From Progne subis subis (lineage: Eukaryota; Chordata; Aves; Passeriformes; Hirundinidae), in the NCBI GenBank assembly GCA_022316685.1, contig JAKJHU010001078.1:1-64000 (forward strand): a DNA stretch of 64,000 nt, given 5' to 3'. Under the pieces are notes generated by a model. That model saw only the letters and a program-made list of their open reading frames with translations, was not told where the DNA came from and searched no databases. Below, piece after piece: positions 32,421 to 43,135 of this stretch (its first letter is position 1; each line of letters starts with the position of its first letter). Both the position numbers and the translations under genes were made by a program.

Positions 32421-33687
32421 TGATCCTGCTCCCAGTGCACACCAGTACCGGGCCCGGTGTACCCCGGTGTATCCAGTAGGATTCCTGCCTGACCCAAGCA
32501 CTGCACTTAGGGCTCCAGCATTGATTTCCAACAAAAACAGAGGAAGGCAAACTGTGTGTAACTCAAGGTATTTTACAGTGTCCAAAACTTGCCAAGTCAT
32601 GGATATTAGAGATAAGATCCATCTGGAATTCATGGGAAGGAGAAGTAGTGCAAGATGGAAAAGGGTAGCATAGAAATAAACAGAGGGAAACATTTTGGTT
32701 TATTTCTTTTCATTTTCAATTCACTTCTGGAAAGCTGTTTCAGTTTTCCAGGAATCTTCTCCACAGTCCTGTCTGCTCTTTTCAAGAACCTTTCCTGGAG
32801 AATGAGATGCAGCTTCTGTCACAAGATGTGCCACCAACTGCAGCTTCTCTTGGCTTGCCACACCGTGTGTGCAGCACGACTCTTGCAGCAAAGCAAGATA
32901 AATGTATGGAGAACTTTACAACTTGTTCTTTCTTTTCCTTGTGGACTGGGGACTTGTGCCATTGGTAAGGTTTTCATTGTTACTGTTCTACCCTAAGAAA
33001 ACATGATGGGGTACCAGGAATTATTAGGGAATACAAGCCTGGCTGAATGCAGAGAAAGAATCTCCAGAGGCTGCAGCCTGGAGTGGAGTTGTGTGAAAAT
33101 CATTCCAACATTTCCATGGGTGCCTGGAAAGTGATCTAGAGAATGAAAATGGGCTGACAGAGAGAGTTTGTTTCTGTGTTCAGTTTAGATGATTCTACAT
33201 CTCTTGCATTGATATAAATCAAGAATACAATCAGTTCATGAGAAGCACCAGAACAAGGTGAACCTCTCCAAGGAGGTGACTGAAAGAATCCGAAAATGAA
33301 AAATGCAGGGAATGACTGGGTGAACTTGGTCTGTAAGAATGGTTATTTTTTTCTAATAATTTCTAATCCATTCCCTCTGCTTTTGTCTTTCTGCAAAAGG
33401 CCATGTTCATCCCCGACGCCTCATGAAATGAGAAGCCTGAGCTTGTGGAACTGCCTGAAAGATGCCCTGTTCCTCTGCAGGGATACTCAGTCTGAAACAG
33501 GAGTCTGAGCTCTCTCTGGGGGAAGCCTCCTATGAGCTGGAATTTGTTTCATGCTGGGAGAGAAGGAGGTGAGGGAGAATGATGAGTGCTGTGTGGCAGG
33601 AGGCAATTTCTGTGATGGTCTCTTGTCAGTTGATTCTATTTCAGCAGCAGCAACAGGGCTGTGTTTGAGTGCTGCAAATGTGGCCTG
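32421..33687. other. unassigned sequence left of ERV-C
   Basis: Mixed-composition sequence with no supported gene. A 113-residue frame at 32,655-32,996 has no recognised domain and is probably chance. No ERV-related or SINE sequence touches the LTR on this side. Confidence 0.5.
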
Positions 33688-34299
33688 TGTTCTGGAAAAA
33701 AATAAGAGAGAGTCAGAGACTTGCTGGTTTTGTATGTTTCTTTATTATCAAGCTTGGCCTTGGGGGAGAGCTTGCTTGCTCCCTTGGCAACGTGGAGGAG
33801 GAGGTACACACAGCTTCGCTTCACAGCAAAGCTGGGGACTCCCACCCCCCCTCACGGGCTTTTTCCCCTTGCCGGGGAGTCCGTTTCACGTCGCTGATCA
33901 GGGGTCATCCAGCGATGGGGGACTCCTTCTCAGGTCACGGCGACTAAATGAAGCTGCTTCGGCGGACCCCCGTACTTCTTGCACTAGTCTAAAATGCGAC
34001 TACAGTCCTGGATTTTACTTTGGTTCCCTGCTTTTTAGAGTTCTTGTTCTTGAGTTGTTCCCAGTATTCCAGCGTTCTTTTTATTTGCATATTCAGACAC
34101 TATCCGGCAAATGGGAGCAGAGATACAGGTAATAAGGTGAATTCTTAATTAACAAACAAGTAAATAAGGTGATAAATCAGTATTAAAACAGGAATAAGGC
34201 AAATTCTTTATACAGAACTAGCATTAACAATCTTAATGGAATTACTTAACAATTAAGTAACTAAAACATAGATTATTTGAATAGTATTTATTTATAACA
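33688..34299 (-). repeat. ERV-C 3' LTR
   Basis: Plus strand TGTTCTGGAAAA ... ATTTATAACA, with a polypurine-tract complement (ACTCCCCCCTCTATTTC) at 34,300-34,318 just inside. On the minus strand AATAAA lies at 33,741-33,746, and an octamer-plus-TATA-like ATGCAAATAAAAAG lies near 34,078-34,092. Confidence 0.95.
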
Positions 34300-34318
34300 A
34301 CTCCCCCCTCTATTTCTT
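34300..34318 (-). other. ERV-C polypurine tract
   Basis: Purine run AGAGGGGGGAGT on the minus strand touching the 3' LTR. Confidence 0.85.
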
Positions 34319-34357
34319 TGATCGAGCTTTAGCTCGCATCAATTTGTCAAAGCATAA

Positions 34358-34630
34358 CTAAGTATCTCCTATAGGACATTCCCCAAACAGGCGCTGTGCA
34401 TAACTAGCTGTGGTTTTTGTGGTCCAATAAACTTTTCCATCCTCTTGGCAAGTATTCAACTGGGAGTGGTCAAAGCAGTTTGGGTTCACGTTAGTATGGA
34501 CCCTGAATAAGGGTCTGAGATCCTCTCCATCGTACACTGGATGGTAGCAGTTAGTACAGGCTTTTGTTTCATAGGTGTGCTTTATGAACATCACCAGTAC
34601 GATCCCTCCCAAGAGTCCGGTATGGGCCAT
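34358..34630 (-). pseudogene. ERV-C env-position remnant, 90 codons
   Basis: Open frame starting MAHTGLLGGIVLVMFI, a short hydrophobic run like a signal peptide, followed by a Cys-containing ectodomain-like stretch (CTNCYH, NPNCFD, NTCQED). By position it is the start of env or a leader-coded piece. Surface and transmembrane subunits are absent. I cannot place it in a family with certainty. Confidence 0.45.
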
Positions 34631-34759
34631 CCTTCCTGGATCTCTTGCTCCACCCGGCCTTGCCTCTTGCAGTGGAGAGGTCTCCTAAAGAACCCATTTA
34701 AATGCTTCCACTTCCCTCCCCTATTAATTTAGTTGCCTTTAGAGAATGTTCTGTAGGAG

Positions 34760-35190
34760 ATCTACCCCCCTTTTTTTTTCTTCAAAAAAAAATTTTATAC
34801 TCTTTTAATTTTTTTATTGCTTAAATTTGTTCAAACTGCTACTTATAGAACTTAACAACTTTTAAAATTAACATATAAAAAATCTTAAACTTATTTAAAT
34901 CACTATTTATAAAACCTAAACAATATTTAAACTTAATAAAAAAACCCTGATTCTTTTTTCTATTACTTAAACTTATTTAAATTGCTATTCATAAAACTTA
35001 CAATTTAAAAATTATTATTTAAAAAAAAAAAAAACCACCTTAAACTTACTTCATATTTTAGGATTAAAATTAATACAAAAAAAAACTTATACCCTTTTTA
35101 ATATATCTATTACTTAAACATATCTAAAATTGCTAATTACAAAAACTGACTTAGGTTTACATAAATTAACCCCTATTGTGCTCCCCCCCC
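34760..35190. repeat. AT-rich degenerate tandem repeats in place of env
   Basis: Four related units with a core like ATTACTTAAACTTATTTAAA followed by TTGCTATTCATAAAAC begin near 34,816, 34,881, 34,962 and 35,109, in strongly A/T-biased DNA with A and T runs. It ends at a C9/T8 run (35,182-35,199). Unlike any other part of the provirus. Confidence 0.75.
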
Positions 35191-35260
35191 CTTTTTTTTG
35201 AGTTCGTTGATTATGGGAGAGGCAACGGAAACAAAAGGTTTTCACAGTCTCTGTTATCTC

Positions 35261-37503
35261 TTATTTCTTTTTAAAGGCTAATTTCAAGTCTTTCGGGTGT
35301 GGTGTTACTGTCCACTCGGTTTCATCCGGTGAGGGTGCTGAACTCGGGTTCTCTCCAGGAGGGGGTACTGGCCCTTTAACTCTGGTGATGTGGGTCCATC
35401 CTTTTTCCTTAGTGCGCACTGCTGTGTGAGTTGTTAACAGTACTTGGTAGGGACCTTCAAACTTCGGGGTCAGCGGGGTATTAGTCCACGTTTTGATCAA
35501 TACCCGATCTCCAGGATTGATATTATGCACATTTGCATCCAAAGGGGAAGTTTGAGGAAGATAGCCTTTCTTTCTGAGATTTTCTAGGGTTTGTCCAATG
35601 GTTTTTAGATATTTTCTAGTGATTTCCTCTCCTTCCAGGTAGTCTTTAGAACTATAAGGAGATAACAAAAAGGGAAGCCCAAATAACATTTCATATGGTG
35701 ACACTCCTAGATCTGCTCGTGGCTGTGTTCTGATTCGTAGTAATGCTAGGGGTAAGCATTTAAGCCAATTTAGTTGAGTTTCTGCTATTAGTTTAGTCAG
35801 TACATTTTTAATGGTTTTGTTCATCCTTTCTACTCTGCCTGAGCTTTGGGGATGCCATAGGGTGTGTAACCTCCATTTTATCCCCAAGGCTTGTGTTACC
35901 TGTTGTAGAATTTGTGCTGTGAAATGTGGCCCTCTGTCTGAATCAATATTATTTATCAGCCCATACCGAGGGAGGATATCTTCTAATATTATTTTTGTTA
36001 CTACTTCTGCTGTTTCCTTTTTGTAGGGAATGCCTCTACCCAATGGGTAAGGTGATCTATGATCACTAACAAGTGTTTGTAACCTTGGACAGGGGGCATC
36101 TCAGTAAAATCAATTTGCACATTCTGGAAGGGCCTTAAGGCTAACTCCCTCCCTCCAGGCTCAGTTTTTCTCATGACTTTTTGATTGATTTTCTGACATA
36201 TTATACATCCCTGAGTAACTGCTTTTGCTAATTTTTGTACTCTAATACATAGGTTTTCCCTTAGGAAATGGTCACATAACCCCTGGGTTCCCCAGTGGGT
36301 TAAATTATGTATTTCTGTAAGTATTTTTCTGGCTAGGGCTTTATTTAAGAATTTCCGTCCGTCAGCTGTTAACCACACTCCGTGTTTCCCCTGGTGTAAT
36401 CCTAATTCTTTTATTGCTTTCTGCTCTTTTTTACTAAACACTTGCTCTATCCTTTCTTCTTCTTTTCTTGGTATTTTTTCTAATTTGAGGATTTTTACTG
36501 GTTCTCCTGGTTCTAAAGCTGCTTCTCTGGCTGTTTTATCAGCTAACTGGTTTCCCCTTGTCTCGGGCATATCTCCCTTTTGATGTCCTTTTATGTGAAC
36601 TACTGCAATTTCTACTGGTTTTTGTAAAGATTTTAACACTGACTTTATTAATTCTGTGTGTATTAAGTTTTTCCCTTTTGAATTTAAATATCTCCGTCCT
36701 TCCCAAATTTTCCCAAATGTGTGCACTATACCAAAGGCATATCTAGAGTCTGTGTAAATAGTCCCTCGGTCATCTTTAAGTAAGTCTAGCCCTCTCTTTA
36801 GTGCATATATTTCACAGCACTGCACTGACCAATTACTTGGTAACTTTCCCTTTTCTAAAACTTTCATTTTCTCTCCCTCAATTACAGAGTATCCGGATAT
36901 TCTTTTCCCTTCCACCACTCGGGATGACCCATCTGTGAACAACACCCTCCCATATGGAAGGGGTGTATCCTCTAAATCTTCTCTTACTTTTGTCTGCATA
37001 TCAATGAGTTCTAGGCAATGGTGTTCTATTTCTTCAGTGGGCTCACCAGAGAGAAATTGAGCTGGATTTAGGCTTTTTGATGTTGTTAGTTCTAGGTTAT
37101 TTGAATTTATCAGTATAATTTCATATTTTAGGATTCTAGAATCTGTGAGCCACTTTTGAGCTCTTTGACTTAAGATTGTTTTCAAATCATGTGGAGTATG
37201 TATCTTTATCTTTCCCTGTAATGTTAACTTTTGAGCTTCTTCTATTAAAATAGCTGCAGCTGCAACTGCTTGGAGACAAGCCGGCCATCCCCTAGCAACC
37301 GGATCTAACAGTTTTGATAAAAATGCTACAGGTTTTCGGTATCCTCCCCATTCTTGGGTTAAAACTCCGTATGCTATCCCTTCCTCAGTGTTTACAAATA
37401 AATCAAACTCCTTTTTAAGATCTGGTAAGCTTAAAACTGGTGCTGAGGATAATTTCTCTTTTAGATCTTGCAGCTGCCTCTCGTCACTCTCTGTCCAATT
37501 CAT
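35261..37503 (-). pseudogene. pol: ERV-C pol: RNase H and integrase
   Basis: 37,503-36,001 is open for 500 codons: connection domain, RNase H with catalytic aspartates in LFTDGSS, IYTDSRYAFG and NQLADKTARE, then the integrase zinc site HNLTHWG ... CIICQK, and the first catalytic Asp in VQIDFTEMP. A small indel at 36,001-36,043 shifts to 36,043-35,261, with the second Asp (DSDRGPHF), the Glu (GRVERMNKT), and a C-terminal GPYQVLL/ITRVKGP domain. All DDE residues are present across the two frames. RNase H removes RNA from hybrids; integrase joins viral DNA to the host chromosome. Confidence 0.92.
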
Positions 37504-38240
37504 TGGTTCCTGGTCTATTAATTTATCATAAAGAAATTTGACCCCTTGAGTGTACTTATCTATCCAGTGCTTGCAGTATCCAAACAGGCCTAGAAGTTTC
37601 CTTATGTCTCTCTTAGTTTATGGAGGTGATATAGACACTATTCCTGAAATTCTTGCAGGGCTTAACCTTTTACTCCCCTTTCCGATTATGTGTCCTAAAT
37701 AAGTGACTTCATTTTCTACAAACTGTAGTTTACTCTGAGATACTTTTAACCCCTTTTCTCCAAGAAAGTTTAGAAGTTGTATACTTACATCTTTAACTTC
37801 TTTTTCTTTCTCCCCTGATATTAATAAATCATCCACGTATTGCAGAATTTGAACTCCTTCTTTGGGACTAAACTGTTCTAATAATGTTTCTAGGGCCTGT
37901 CCGAAGATATTTGGCGATTCCGTATACCCCTGTGGTAACCGGGTCCACCTTAGCTGTTGTTTCCTTCCCCTGTCTGGATGTTCCCATTCAAAGGCGAACC
38001 AATCCCTACACTCTTCTGCTAGGGGACATGCCCAAAAAGCATCCTTTAAGTCTATCACTGTGAACCAGGTATGCTCCCTTGGAATTTTACTCAGCAAGGT
38101 ATAGGGGTTAGGTACTACTGGGTGTCGAGCAATAGTTCTTTTATTTATTTCTCTCAAATCCTGGACTAATCTAAACTTTCCCTCATCTTTCTTTATGGCT
38201 AATATAGGGGTGTTATGAGGGGACATACACGGTTCTAAAA
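37504..38240 (-). pseudogene. pol: ERV-C pol: reverse transcriptase
   Basis: 38,226-37,618 is open and carries RT motifs VIDLKDAFWACPL, RLPQGYTESP and the catalytic ILQYVDDLLISG at about 37,815-37,845, then the VTYLGHIIG thumb entry. A TAA (37,618-37,620) stops it, but the same frame continues to 37,503 and joins the RNase H part. The link to protease needs a frameshift near 38,250. RT copies the viral RNA into DNA. Confidence 0.92.
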
Positions 38241-38260
38241 TATTTTCTTTTAAAAGATGC

Positions 38261-38818
38261 TCAATTACTGAAGCTAGTTAGCCCTTTCTTTCCTTCTGGT
38301 GACATTGGGTATTGCTTAACTCTGATGGCGGGGGTATCTTTTTGCATTTCTATCTTAATGGGAGGGATATCTAAACACCCATATTTTCCCTCTGTAGCCC
38401 ACACTTCTGGATTTGTCTCTTGTATATCCCCTTGGGTCAGTTTCATGATATGCACAACCATTTTTCCGTCTTTTGGGATAACTCCTACCCCGAGCTGCAC
38501 TTGTAAGTCTCTGCCTAGTAAATTGGTTTCTGTATGTGGTAAATAAAGAAAATCAGCTACACAGTGCTTTGAGTTCCCTTTAATCTCTACTCCTTCAACT
38601 ATTAATGCTCGAAAGGGCCTCCCTTCAGCCCCTAACACTTCACAAGTTTTTGTCCTGATTGTTACCCCTGTTGGTAATTTCCTTAAACTCGATCTATCAG
38701 CTCCTGTGTCTACTAAGAATTCATATTCTTCACTTTGGGGCCCCACATCAAAGTTTACTAGAGGCTCATCTTGTTGTTCTATTGGGTCCCCTATTTTATA
38801 GAGCCTCTGACACCCCTA
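38261..38818 (-). pseudogene. pro: ERV-C protease
   Basis: Retroviral aspartic protease with intact FLVDTGADRSSL active site and LLGRDLQVQL second motif. It lies in the same frame as gag, immediately after the TAG at 38,816-38,818, with G as the next base. This is the gammaretroviral stop-codon readthrough layout, which yields a Gag-Pol fusion. It runs on into a part resembling the RT N-terminus and then hits a stop at 38,261. Confidence 0.92.
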
Positions 38819-40756
38819 ATCCTCCCCTTTCAGCACCCTCTCCAGGGCATCTTGCTCCCTTGCAATAGCTTCATCAAGTGATAATTTCTTACAATCCCTT
38901 TTTAAATGCCCTATTTCACCACAGTAATAACAAGTTCTATTCTCTCCTGGGTTACTTCTTTTCAAATTCACCCATGGTGGTACTATGGGTGACTTTGGTT
39001 CTTTAAATGAGGGTCTTGGTCCTCCCTCAATAGATTTCAAGGAGGAGTTTTTCTGGTTTTCTGCTACTCCAGTACTTTCTCTTGCTACAGCTACCATAAT
39101 GCGAGCCTTGGCTTTAGCTTTTTCTTCTTCTCTCCTCAGGTAAACTCTGAAGGCTTCTTTTCATAATTCATTAATACTTTTCTCCTGCCAATCTTCAATT
39201 TTTTCTCATTTTCTCCGTATATCTGGCCATGACTTTGTTACAAACTGCACTTTTAGAATTACTTGTGCCTCAGGACTATCAGGGTCTATGCTTGAATAGA
39301 ATTGAAAATTTCTTTTTAATTGATTTAGCCAAGTGGCAGGAGTCTCATCTTTTTCTTGGGACCCATCAAAAGCTAATTTAGTATTATTCCCTCTGGGGAC
39401 AGATTCTCTTATACCTCTTACTATCAAGGACCTATAGTCTCTCATATTTTGTCTTTCTTCTTCTCGATTTGGGTCCCACCCTGGGTCAGTTATCGGTAAT
39501 TTATGATCTCCAGGTGGCCCCAACCTATTTTCCCTTTCCCAGATTCTGATACTTGCTGTTCTAATCATTCGTATTTCCTCAGGGGAGAACAAGATGTTTA
39601 ATATAGAATTCAACTCTCCCCATGTATAAACATTGGGCCCAAGGAATTGGTCTACCTGTGTGGCACTACCTATGGGATCTTCAACTAAATTTCCTAGCTC
39701 TTTCTTAAATCCTCTTACTTCAGAGGCTGTTAATGGGGCATTTACAAATCCCACTCCTCCAATTACTCCTCCCATAGGCACTTCCCTGAGGGGAAAAAGT
39801 CTTTCTGGCTTTAAGGCTTTTGACCTTGTGTTACAATAGGGTCCTACACTCACATTATTAACTGATAACACTGTCTGAGTTACAAATTCCTGGGGAATTC
39901 CAGGAGAACGGGATGACTCACGGGAGTCTGCAGGGGTTTTGGTTAACTCCCAATTAGGAGGTGGCAGGGGAATTACTGTAGGTGAGGGGGAGGTAGTAAA
40001 ATCTGGAGGGGGAGAAACAGAGGATGGTACTGTGGGAGGAAGGGGGGCTAGGGAAGAGGTTGTGTTTTGGGAGACTGAAGGGGTTATAACTGGGGCTAAA
40101 GAATATTGACTGTTGGAAGGAGGTGGCAAAGGGGCTGTTGGGAGAGAAGGGGGAGAAGGTACTAAGGACTGGGGAGGAGAGGTGTTAAGGGGGGGTGATG
40201 ATGGAACCACTGGGGGAAGAGGAGGAGAGGGTTCTGAAGGAGTTTGAGTTTGACTCGGGGAAGTTAGTAGGGGAACTGGGACAGGATTTTGAGGGACTTG
40301 GGGCACCTCTGGGTAAATTGGAGGGGATAAATGGTTTAAAGGGTCCCATCTTTGATTCGTTTCTGTTCTTTCCTCTTTCTGTTCTTTTCTTTCACACTTT
40401 TCTTTTTCTTTTAATTTGCAGACTTTTATATTCTCTTTACTCGTGGCTCTCTTTTGCCAACAAGCAGCATAAGCTAACTGGTTTACGTCTGGATCTTCCT
40501 GAGTTCTTAGGTAGTGGTTTAACTGATAGCACATCCACTCATCATGTGTTCCAAACCATGGCCACTCTCCTGGTAATTTTAATTTTGGCCAGACTTCTGT
40601 GCAATAAAACACCATTTTAACCTGATCTAGTCCTTTTGTGGCCTCTAAAGAATCCCATTTAGCTAAAAGTTGTTCTAAGGGACTACCGGGTGGAATACTC
40701 TTTACTTTGTTATTCTCCTTTTGGGATTTCTTTTTCTTACTAGTACATTGTCCCAT
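38816..40756 (-). pseudogene. gag: ERV-C gag (two in-frame stops)
   Basis: Starts MGQCTSKKKK: Gly-2 for myristoylation plus a basic patch for membrane binding. Matrix covers about residues 1-130, followed by a long proline-rich linker with a PPIY late-domain motif near residue 145. A p30-type capsid begins around residue 310 (PLREVPM, QFLGPNVYTW). A nucleocapsid with one zinc knuckle CYYCGEIGHLKRDC (near 38,900) ends the protein. The frame is the same from 40,756 to the TAG at 38,816 except for TGA codons at 39,206 and about 39,163, both plausible CGA decay. Roughly 646 codons in all. Gag forms the virus particle. Confidence 0.93.
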
Positions 40757-42128
40757 TTTCTTTAAACTGAAAAAAATTCAAAGGTGCCCTTTACTGACTG
40801 GCAACACAGGGTTTTTTTAAGCAAAAAAAATTCTTCAGCTTTTCTCCCTTTACTTCAAATCTCCTGACTTAATTCTTGAACACTTCAACATAAAACTCCT
40901 AAACTTTATGCTTTTCTACTCTTTCCTACACTTTTGCTTTCATTAGGGAACAAATTCTCCCTCTTTCTACTCACTTTCTCTAACCTTCCTCACTTTCTTG
41001 GACGCTCACACTTTACTTACCCCAGGGGCTCAGACTCTCTTCTGACCCCTTTGAGGTGAGTCCTAATGACCTCACCCCCTATGTACCCCCGCGCCTTGCC
41101 TCACCCCTGAGACTCTGGACACGCTTTGCGGCGCACGACAGGGTCCCTAGTACTGGCATCCCCTTCCGGGCCCCAGGACCTTCCCACGCCTGAGCCCCCG
41201 CCGGGCCGGACACCTTCAGTCCGAACCCCGGACTAGACTGCCCTGTCACTAGCACCGTCCCCCTCTTCACTTTTTGAAACGGAGGTAAGAGGTCAAGACT
41301 CCGTACAGGTTACCTGGGGGGGTATCCCTTCCTTGTTTCCAAGGATCAACCCCAGCAGGGCCCGACCCCTTTGCCTTCCACCAGGACTGGCTTGACTACT
41401 TCTCCCCAATGAAGCAGCCTCGGCAAGAGGGATGAGTGTGTGTGTGCAGGATGCCCGCCTTGCCTCCAAGCTGACTCCCCACCCCGGTGTCCTCGGGCTA
41501 TGGGTTTACGGCCTCCTCCCTGAGACCGCGGCAGCACACCCTCTCCGGTGCGTCTGGCTCAGTCCTGGGAAGCAGGGACTCTCATGAGCTCTCGGCACCC
41601 GCAGTGTCTGGGGACACCCTGTCAACCCTGGTACGGTTTTCCCACCCCTCCAGGGACTCTAAACCCTCCTAGGCTACTCTAGCCTTTAAGGGGGGGGACT
41701 TGCCCCCAGTGCGTGCCACTCACACTTTGTTTTCCCCTGCACGCCCAGGGGAGGGGTCTTTCTGCCCCCAATGCGTGCCACTCACACTCTGTTTTCCCCT
41801 GCACGCCCAGGGGGGGGTCTTTCTGCCCCTAAGGAGACGCCTCACTCACTAGTTTCTCTCGCTTCCCCCTTTTCCTGGCCGGCCCTCTCGCGGGAGTTCC
41901 GAAACCGCAGTACCGAGGGGTCCACACTCATTTCTGGGGGTCCGAGCTGCCGGCCCCCGACTCTCTCACACTCCCACTCGCACGTCTCCTTTACCCGCCT
42001 CCGGAATGCTCACCCTCCGGCGCTCCTCCTCGTTGCCGGTCCCAGGCTGCTCCCGCTTCGCCAGCTGTCCCGGAGGTCCGAAGGGCGAGCGGCCGTCCCG
42101 TCCTCAGTCCCTCTTCAGGCGTGGCCAA
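40757..42128 (-). other. ERV-C 5' leader
   Basis: About 1.4 kb without a supported gene, expected to hold packaging and splice signals. It includes a 62-bp tandem duplication: TGCCCCCARTGCGTGCCACT at 41,701 and 41,763, each followed by the same CACGCCCAGGGG sequence. Confidence 0.7.
41701..41824. repeat. 62-bp tandem duplication in ERV-C leader
   Basis: Two direct copies, 41,701-41,762 and 41,763-41,824, differing at a few bases and in the length of a G run. Confidence 0.9.
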
Positions 42129-42146
42129 ATCCCGGACGAGTCCCCA
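42129..42146 (-). other. ERV-C primer-binding site (tRNA-Pro-like)
   Basis: The minus strand reads TGGGGACTCGTCCGGGAT, one base different from the classic tRNA-Pro primer site of gammaretroviruses. Spaced five bases from the LTR. Confidence 0.85.
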
Positions 42147-42151
42147 AAAAT

Positions 42152-42763
42152 TGTTCTGGAAAAAATCAGAGAGAGTCAGAGACTTGCTGGTTTTGTATGT
42201 TTCTTTATTATCAAGCTTGGCCTTGGGGGAGAGCTTGCTTGCTCCCTTGGCAACGTGGAGGAGGAGGTACACACAGCTTCGCTTCACAGCAAAGCTGGGG
42301 ACTCCCACCCCCCCTCACGGGCTTTTTCCCCTTGCCGGGGAGTCCGTTTCGCTTCGCTGATCAGGGGTCATCCAGCGATGGGGGACTCCTTCTCAGGTCA
42401 CGGCGACTAAATAAAGCTGCTTCGGCGGACCCCTGTACTTTTTGTACTAGTCTAAAATGTGACTACAGTCCTGGATTTTACTTTGGTTCCTTGCTTTTCA
42501 GAGTCTCTTGTTCTTGAGTTGTTCCCAGAATTCCAGTGTTCTTTTTATTTGCATATTCAGACACTATCCGGCAAATGGGAGCAGAGATACAGGTAATAAG
42601 GTGAATTCTTAATTAACAAACAAGTAAATAAAGTGATAAATCAGTATTAAAACAGGAATAAGGCAAATTCTTTATACAGAACTAGCATTAACAATCTTAA
42701 TGGAATTACTTAACAATTAAGTAACTAAAACATAGATTATTTGAATAGAATTTATTTATAACA
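42152..42763 (-). repeat. ERV-C 5' LTR
   Basis: Same length as the 3' LTR. It carries the same ATGCAAATAAAAAG promoter-like element near 42,542-42,556 on the minus strand and the AATAAA signal. Transcription would run towards lower coordinates. Confidence 0.95.
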
Positions 42764-42875
42764 AGAGCATGGTGCTAGTATCACTGAGGTTGGGGGTTCA
42801 ATCCCTGTGTGGCCCGTTCACTTAAGAGTTGGACTTGTGGGTCCCTTCCAACCAAGAATATTCTTTGCATTTGTC
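42764..42875 (+). mobile_element. tRNA-derived SINE (TguSINE1-like), 5'-truncated
   Basis: AGAGCATGGTGCTAGTATC, a B box (GGGTTCAATCCC), a CACTTAAGAGTTGGAC linker and a CR1-like tail TGGGTCCCTTCCAACC. This passerine SINE joins a tRNA-Ile-like head to a CR1 tail. The head with the A box is missing because the ERV-C LTR starts there. Confidence 0.8.
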
Positions 42876-42954
42876 CATGTGGAGAATATCTGGTTGGTGT
42901 TTCTCCCGTTCACCAAATGCATGTAAAGAAACCTTTGGTCACCCCCAGCATTTA

Positions 42955-43115
42955 AGAGTTCTGGGGTGTTACAGCCCTGCAGGCTCACAATGGCCTCTTG
43001 TTTCCATGAGGCCCCACAGTGTCACACTGGCCCCTTGGTTCCATGGGTCCCGGCAGTGCCATAAGGATCCCCTTGGTTCCACAACATCCCACAGTGTCAC
43101 CCATGGCCCCATTCC
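42955..43115. repeat. short tandem repeat, ~38-bp unit
   Basis: Units of CCTTGGTTCCATGGGKCCC..CAGTGTCAC, three to four copies. A related array in opposite orientation occurs at about 50,330-50,510. Confidence 0.65.
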
Positions 43116-43135
43116 ACATAGTTTATGTGTCAGAG

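Larger units (their letters stand above)
33688..42763 (-). mobile_element. ERV-C: young gammaretrovirus-like provirus, env mostly lost
   Basis: A 9.1-kb provirus with two 612-bp LTRs that differ at about sixteen positions by my count, a tRNA-Pro-like primer site, full-length gag and pol with few breaks, and only a 90-codon piece in the env position followed by AT-rich repeats. Gag and protease share one frame separated by a single TAG, as in gammaretroviruses. Breaks: two TGA codons in gag, a frameshift between protease and RT, a TAA after RT, a frameshift in integrase. Flanks do not match as a target duplication (GCCTG versus AGAGC). It is not capable of making complete proteins. Confidence 0.95.

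Noticed and set aside
42764..42875. Functional tRNA gene
   Set aside because: Only the B box and a tRNA-like middle exist; the linker and CR1-like tail identify a SINE, and the acceptor stem and A box are absent.
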